Below are positions 59,895-64,000 of a DNA stretch of 64,000 nt, one piece after another. The stretch is from Salinimicrobium sediminilitoris (GTDB lineage Bacteria; Bacteroidota; Bacteroidia; Flavobacteriales; Flavobacteriaceae), in the NCBI RefSeq assembly GCF_020866905.1, contig NZ_JAIVCC010000013.1, positions 124,001 to 188,000 of the forward strand, in the 5' to 3' direction. The translations under genes and the position numbers were made by a program. The notes below the pieces were generated by a model that ran no database searches, was not told the DNA's origin, and was given only the letters and a program-made list of their open reading frames with translations. The stretch's first letter is position 1. Every line of letters starts with the position of its first letter.

Positions 59895-60352
59895 GGTTGT
59901 GAGAGAAATACGATTTTGGATGTACGAAGTTAGAAATTTAGTGATGAGTTATGAGTTCAGAGTTATGCCTTGGGAACCAACTAGCACTAAGAAATGCTTC
60001 CTTTCTGTAAACATGACTTTGCGAGACCCTGGAAGAAATACTCTAGCTTAGGCAAAGAACCTTTAATTTTTCATTTCTTCATTGTTTAGTGTCTTTTTTG
60101 TAAGTGTAGTGCTCCCACGGCGTTAAAAATTTTTGAAGCCTTGGAGAAAATTTAGCCGTGGGAGCACGGTTCTAATTTTGCCTGAGCAAAATTGGAAACA
60201 CCTATCAAAAAAGTGTCCTTTTTTTGGTTCGTTTTTTTGGACAAGCAAAAAAATGAGCAATCATGAAACAAGGCGAATTATTAACGACCGAAGGGAGATA
60301 ACGAAATTATAAAAGAATTACGATTTTAGAATTACGAAGTTAGATCCCCACT
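59895..60352 (+). other. Gene-free spacer
   Basis: No ORF of interest. An inverted repeat GTGCTCCCACGG / CCGTGGGAGCAC (60109-60120 and 60153-60164) gives a strong hairpin with a 32-base loop. Short AGAAGTACGAAG-type words border it. Confidence 0.5.
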
Positions 60353-60391
60353 GTCACACTGAGCCCGACCGCAGGAAGGAATAGTCGAAGT
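60353..60391 (+). repeat. R2, fourth copy
   Basis: GTCACACTGAGCCCGACCGC then AGGAAGGAATAGTCGAAGTG, followed by TAATAAAGTACGAAATTAGA as after the copy at 57999. Confidence 0.75.
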
Positions 60392-60454
60392 GTAATAAAG
60401 TACGAAATTAGAAGTACGAAGGTAGAAGTACACCTCCTGCCGCCAATCATAAAA

Positions 60455-60552
60455 GAGCCAGGAACCAAGACATTTTACCGGTTGAACTGATTACTAAACA
60501 TTAAGCACTAAACGCTTACTGCCTACTTATCTCTGCGCACTGCACACTGCAT
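60455..60552 (+). repeat. R1, copy 4
   Basis: GAGCCAGGAACCAAGAC, then TTACCGGTTGAACTGATTAC, CATTAAGCACTAAAC and CTGCCTACTTATCTCTGCGC with ACTGCACACTGCATA at the end, about 110 bp before the nuclease gene. Confidence 0.75.
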
Positions 60553-60665
60553 AAATGCCCGGTTTCCTCAATTAAACCTTATTCCTTAAACCTTAAACAT
60601 TCCAAAGCGACACTATTTGTCGCCTCTTCCTCTTATCTTGCAATACAAAGCAAAAAAACACCACC

Positions 60666-62642
60666 ATGCAACCACGTCTCCTCACCAAATCCCGCTTTAA
60701 ACTGGCACTGGAATGTCCAAACAAACTCTACTATACCCGCAAAGAGGAATATGCCAATGCTAAAAAAGAAGATGCTTTTTTGGAAGCTTTGGCGCAGGGT
60801 GGCTTCCAGGTAGAGGAACTGGCAAGGCTGGAATATCCGGAGGGGATTTTAATAGAAGGCAATGACGGTGATTACACCTGGCTCGTCAATGAAACGAACA
60901 AGCTGCTGAAACGGGAGAATGTGGTGATCTTTGAAGCAGCTTTTAGATTTGAAAACCTTTTCATTCGCACCGATATCCTGGTAAAGCAGGGAAACAAGGT
61001 GCAGCTCATTGAAGTCAAGGCGAAGTCCTTTGATCCTGAAGATGAAAATCTTTTTATAGGCAAGAGAGGCGGCATGAACAGCGGGTGGAAACCTTATCTT
61101 TTCGATGTGGCCTTTCAGAAATATGTGATGCAGAAGTGTCGGCCGGAATGGAAGATCAGTTCGTGGCTGATGATGGCCGACAAATCCAAAGCTGCGGAGA
61201 TCGACGGACTCAATCAGCTTTTTAGGGTGACAAAAAATTCTAATAACCGGACCGGCATCGTCAAAAAAATCGATTCCCTGGAACAGATCGGTAATAGTGT
61301 GCTGGGAAAAATAAAAGTGGATGACGAGATCGCCGGTATCGAAAGCGGCAGGTACAGGATCTATGAAGATCTAAAATTTGCAGAATGTATTTCCAAATTC
61401 GCTTCCTCTTATGAGAAAGATGAATTTTATGCCTTTCCTCCCTCCTTCTCTTCTTGCAAGGCCTGCGAATTCAGGGCTACGGAAGAACAGGAAGCCGATG
61501 GTAAAAGATCGGGCTATAAAGAATGCTGGACCAACGCCTACGACTGGACCGAAACTCATTTTTCAAAACCCAATATTTACGAGGTATGGAATTTCAGGGC
61601 CGGAAATAAACTTTTTGAGGAGGGCAAGATCCTGCTGGAAGATCTGGAAGAGACCGATCTCAACATCAAACCCGAAGCCGGAAAGATCTCCGCTTCAGAA
61701 CGACAATGGGTGCAGATAGAAAAAGCAGTAAATGGAGATAAGCAGGCTTTGATCCTGCGGGAAGAATTGGCAGCCGAAATGTCCACCTGGAAATATCCGC
61801 TGAATTTCATCGACTTTGAGACCAGCGCAGCGGCCCTGCCTTTTAATAAAGGCCTGCATCCATACGAACAGGTGACCTTTCAGTTCTCCCATCACACCAT
61901 GGATGAAACCGGAAAAGTGGAACACGAAACTGAATACATCAATTTCGAACCGGGAAAATTCCCAAACTTTGAATTTGTAAGGGAGCTGCAAAAAGCGCTG
62001 TCAAAGAACAACGGCAGCATCTTCAGGTATGCCCCGCACGAGAATACTATTCTGAATGCCATTTACGTGCAGCTGGAAGAATCAACAGAACCGGACAAAA
62101 AAGAGCTGCAGGATTTCATCAAAAGCATCACCCATTCCACCGGTGGCAGCGCCGAAAAATGGAAGGGCGATCGTGATATGATAGACCTGTGGGACCTGGT
62201 TAAGCAGTATTATTACGATCCGCACACCAAAGGCTCAAATTCCATTAAAGCTGTTCTGCCCGCGGTGCTCAACTCCTCCCCTTTTCTACAGGAAAAATAT
62301 TCCCGTCCGCTAAGTGATAACGGGATCAGCTCTAAAAATTTCGATCCCTCACATCACTGGCTGCAGTTCAAAGACGGGCAACCGCTGAGTCCGTACAAGA
62401 TGTTACCTGCTTTGTTCGAGGACTGGAGCGAGGAAGAGCTGGACGCCACGGTTTCTGAAATGGAATCTATAGCCGATGGTGGCGCGGCCCTTACCGCCTA
62501 TGGGAAATTGCAGTACACCGATATGCCCCTTGAAGAGCGCCTGGAGTTAAAGAATTCCCTGCTGAAGTACTGCGAACTGGACACTTTGGCCATGGTGATG
62601 ATCGTGGAGTTTTTTAAGGAGCAGATCAAAAATCTAAAATAG
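60666..62642 (+). CDS. Cas4-like / DUF2779 two-nuclease fusion protein
   Basis: 658 residues. The N-terminal ~300 residues are a Cas4/AddB-like PD-(D/E)xK nuclease: Asp103 in RTDIL, Glu116-Val-Lys118 in LIEVKAK, and four cysteines (Cys17, Cys264, Cys267, Cys287) in the order of the Fe-S cluster of Cas4. The C-terminal DUF2779 region has DEDD-exonuclease-like features: FIDFETSA (Asp383, Glu385), RYAPHENTIL, MIDLWDLV (Asp507) and YCELDTLAM (Asp639). No CRISPR genes are near. It would process DNA or RNA ends, but no function is established for the family. Base composition is richer in GC than its spacers. Confidence 0.8.
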   Translation: MQPRLLTKSRFKLALECPNKLYYTRKEEYANAKKEDAFLEALAQGGFQVEELARLEYPEGILIEGNDGDYTWLVNETNKLLKRENVVIFEAAFRFENLFIRTDILVKQGNKVQLIEVKAKSFDPEDENLFIGKRGGMNSGWKPYLFDVAFQKYVMQKCRPEWKISSWLMMADKSKAAEIDGLNQLFRVTKNSNNRTGIVKKIDSLEQIGNSVLGKIKVDDEIAGIESGRYRIYEDLKFAECISKFASSYEKDEFYAFPPSFSSCKACEFRATEEQEADGKRSGYKECWTNAYDWTETHFSKPNIYEVWNFRAGNKLFEEGKILLEDLEETDLNIKPEAGKISASERQWVQIEKAVNGDKQALILREELAAEMSTWKYPLNFIDFETSAAALPFNKGLHPYEQVTFQFSHHTMDETGKVEHETEYINFEPGKFPNFEFVRELQKALSKNNGSIFRYAPHENTILNAIYVQLEESTEPDKKELQDFIKSITHSTGGSAEKWKGDRDMIDLWDLVKQYYYDPHTKGSNSIKAVLPAVLNSSPFLQEKYSRPLSDNGISSKNFDPSHHWLQFKDGQPLSPYKMLPALFEDWSEEELDATVSEMESIADGGAALTAYGKLQYTDMPLEERLELKNSLLKYCELDTLAMVMIVEFFKEQIKNLK

Positions 62643-62683
62643 AAACTAATTAAACTGTATCCTCGAAAATGACCAATTCCCGA

Positions 62684-62850
62684 ATTCCCTCCGGCCTATC
62701 GAAAATTGATCGTAAAATTTGAAATGAGAGGGCGTAAAATTTTCTGCTGTTTGAGCGAAACGAATTATTCTTTCTAAAACTAACTATTCTCGCGAGTTCA
62801 GAAAATTTAGATCTCGAATGAAAAATTTAGATCGATTTTCATAAGCCTGG
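62684..62850 (+). repeat. R3, copy 2
   Basis: Matches 58105-58270 block by block: ATTCCCTCCGGCCTATC, TTTGAGCGAAACGA, CTCGCGAGTTC, AAAAATTTAG and ATAAGCCTGG. Both copies are followed by a TTGGTTCTTT word within 40 bp. The gap 62643-63088 has no gene. Confidence 0.7.
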
Positions 62851-63033
62851 ATTTTTTGGTTCTTTTTCATCAATGGAAATCGAAGATTCACGAATTCCAA
62901 AAGAAAATAGAAAACAATGAGTAAAAAGAACAGAAGTTTCAAATATTACCTGTTGCATCTCCTGTTGATAAATAAGTAAATTCAATGCCATCAACTAATA
63001 GCGCTTTTAATTTTAAAGGAGGTGATTAAGCTC

Positions 63034-63050
63034 CGCGACGGCTTTTGTCG
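63034..63050. terminator. Short hairpin before the DUF1643 gene
   Basis: GCGAC and GTCGC pair around GGCTTTT. It lies 39 bp upstream of the ATG and may belong to the leader or end transcripts from the left. Confidence 0.3.
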
Positions 63051-63088
63051 CAGCCTTGTTTTACCTTTAAGCAAATAAAAGCCTAAAC

Positions 63089-63685
63089 ATGCAGAAACAA
63101 ATGATCTGTCACCCCGAGAACCACCCCGACCTCCGCTACCTCCTGGCCAAAAAGGGCAAAAACAACCTGCTTGTGGTGGGGCTGAATCCCAGTAGGGCCG
63201 ATGCTGAAAATTCCGATCCTACCATGAGGAATATTGACAGGATTGCCGGCAACAATGGCTACGACGGCTGGCTGCTGGTTAATTTGTATCCAAAGCGCAA
63301 ACCAAATCCTGCAGACCTTGAACTGAAAGAAGAAACCGAGATCTTCTGGTATAACCTCCACCTTATAAAACACCTGCTGGACAGAGATCAATTCAAAATA
63401 AAAGATGCATGGCTGGCATGGGGCGACGGAGTTGACAATTTGAACCGGCCGTACCTGAAACAGGCTGCCGGTTATCTCTATAGGAATCTGCTGCTTCACG
63501 ACCTCAACTACTTTAGCATAGGTCGCACGGGAAAAGCCAATCCGCGGCATCCTTCGCCGCAGTCTGTGAATTGTCATGTAGGGCGGCTGGAAGAAATTGA
63601 GCTTCTAAAATTCGATTTTAGGCACTACGTGAGGAATATCAAGCTGGAGCCGGAGATAAAGATCAACGGGCTTAAATTCGATTGA
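63089..63685 (+). CDS. DUF1643 protein
   Basis: 198 residues. LLVVGLNPSRADAENSDPTM then NIDRIAGNNGYDGWLLVNLY is the DUF1643 signature, and WLAWGDGV with the C-terminal IGRTGKANPRHPSP completes it. The family is soluble and of unknown function, related in appearance to uracil-DNA-glycosylase-like folds, though this is not proven. It stands alone. Confidence 0.85.
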   Translation: MQKQMICHPENHPDLRYLLAKKGKNNLLVVGLNPSRADAENSDPTMRNIDRIAGNNGYDGWLLVNLYPKRKPNPADLELKEETEIFWYNLHLIKHLLDRDQFKIKDAWLAWGDGVDNLNRPYLKQAAGYLYRNLLLHDLNYFSIGRTGKANPRHPSPQSVNCHVGRLEEIELLKFDFRHYVRNIKLEPEIKINGLKFD

Positions 63686-63783
63686 AAAATGGCTGACTTA
63701 AATCCTCCATTACGGGAAACCGTAAGGCTCTTTGTATTTAAAGTCATAATTTCACATTTAATTAACAATTAACCAATATCTCA

Positions 63784-64000
63784 ATGAAAATTACCAAGGC
63801 CATCTTTGCTATTCTATCAGTAAGTTTTTTAACCTCATGCGCATCAACCAATTTCTACCAGGTATATAAGGCAGAACATTCAGGAGATTTAACTAAAAAA
63901 GATAATTCTCTCGTCTACGAAGATGAAAATGCCCGGGTTCTCTATAACCTCTGGGGTGAAGGTGGAAATGTCGGTTTCCAATTCCACAACAAAACAGAAG
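63784..64000 (+). CDS. Lipoprotein, 5' part
   Basis: The frame starts at ATG 63784 and is open to the window end (72 codons). Lipoprotein signal ILSVSFLTSCASTNF with the lipid-modified Cys at residue 19. The mature part begins FYQVYKAEHSGDLTKK. No family can be named from the visible part. Confidence 0.7.
   Translation, partial: MKITKAIFAILSVSFLTSCASTNFYQVYKAEHSGDLTKKDNSLVYEDENARVLYNLWGEGGNVGFQFHNKTE

Noticed and set aside
63014-63028. Perfect Shine-Dalgarno-like AAAGGAGGTGATT
   Set aside because: No start codon follows within 15 bp (next ATG is about 60 bp away) and Bacteroidota rarely use such sites; it also equals the reverse of a 16S 3' end by chance length.

Overview
The window looks like chromosomal DNA of a member of the Bacteroidota, most likely a marine or sediment Flavobacteriaceae. 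Evidence: two SusC/SusD pairs, a FecR/ECF-sigma regulated TonB receptor, a hybrid two-component regulator of Bacteroidota type, AT-rich spacers, a perfect TAnnTTTG -7 box, many lipoproteins and no Shine-Dalgarno bias. The genus cannot be fixed from sequence alone.

Layout. 1-789 is the end of a cation/Ca2+ exchanger-type membrane protein. 810-6700 is one integrative element on the minus strand: a phage/plasmid-type primase-helicase, small DNA-binding proteins, a HTH excisionase-like protein and a tyrosine integrase. It ends beside what looks like the 3' end of a tRNA or tmRNA gene plus its terminator. 6781-33840 may be a second, nested or adjacent island. A second integrase starts beside an 18-bp sequence that recurs exactly at 33823-33840. 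Its first part (8.2-11.2 kb) resembles a gene-cassette array: minus-strand ORFs separated by related imperfect palindromes, one ORF being a membrane-anchored GT51 peptidoglycan glycosyltransferase. The rest carries a GH2 beta-galactosidase, a kinase/aminotransferase fusion, a GH63-like glucosidase, an ECF sigma/FecR/SusC/SusD cluster, two small mobile-type genes and nrdB-nrdA without visible ATP-cones. Gene fragments lie near the right repeat.

34.0-36.3 kb is a four-gene lipoprotein operon with 4-bp overlaps (CsgG-like, a small lipoprotein, DUF4810, DUF799). 36.7-38.4 kb is debris: a small conserved protein, a frameshifted capsule-type tyrosine kinase fragment and a LytTR fragment. 38.5-40.9 kb holds a serine hydrolase and a DUF481 outer-membrane protein.

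40.9-56.5 kb is a complete fructan utilisation locus: SusC, SusD, two GH32 enzymes, a sugar-porter MFS transporter and a PfkB fructokinase in one tight minus-strand operon. It is read away from a divergent hybrid two-component sensor with a periplasmic sugar-binding domain, and a DUF5018/DUF4960 surface lipoprotein follows. The layout matches the fructan locus of Bacteroides thetaiotaomicron: polymer is cut and bound at the surface, imported, trimmed to fructose, phosphorylated and sensed as monosaccharide.

56.5-63.1 kb has scattered single genes (SRPBCC, thioredoxin-like, small membrane protein, Cas4-like/DUF2779 nuclease) separated by unusually repeat-rich spacers with at least three dispersed repeat families. 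A DUF1643 gene and the start of a lipoprotein gene close the window.
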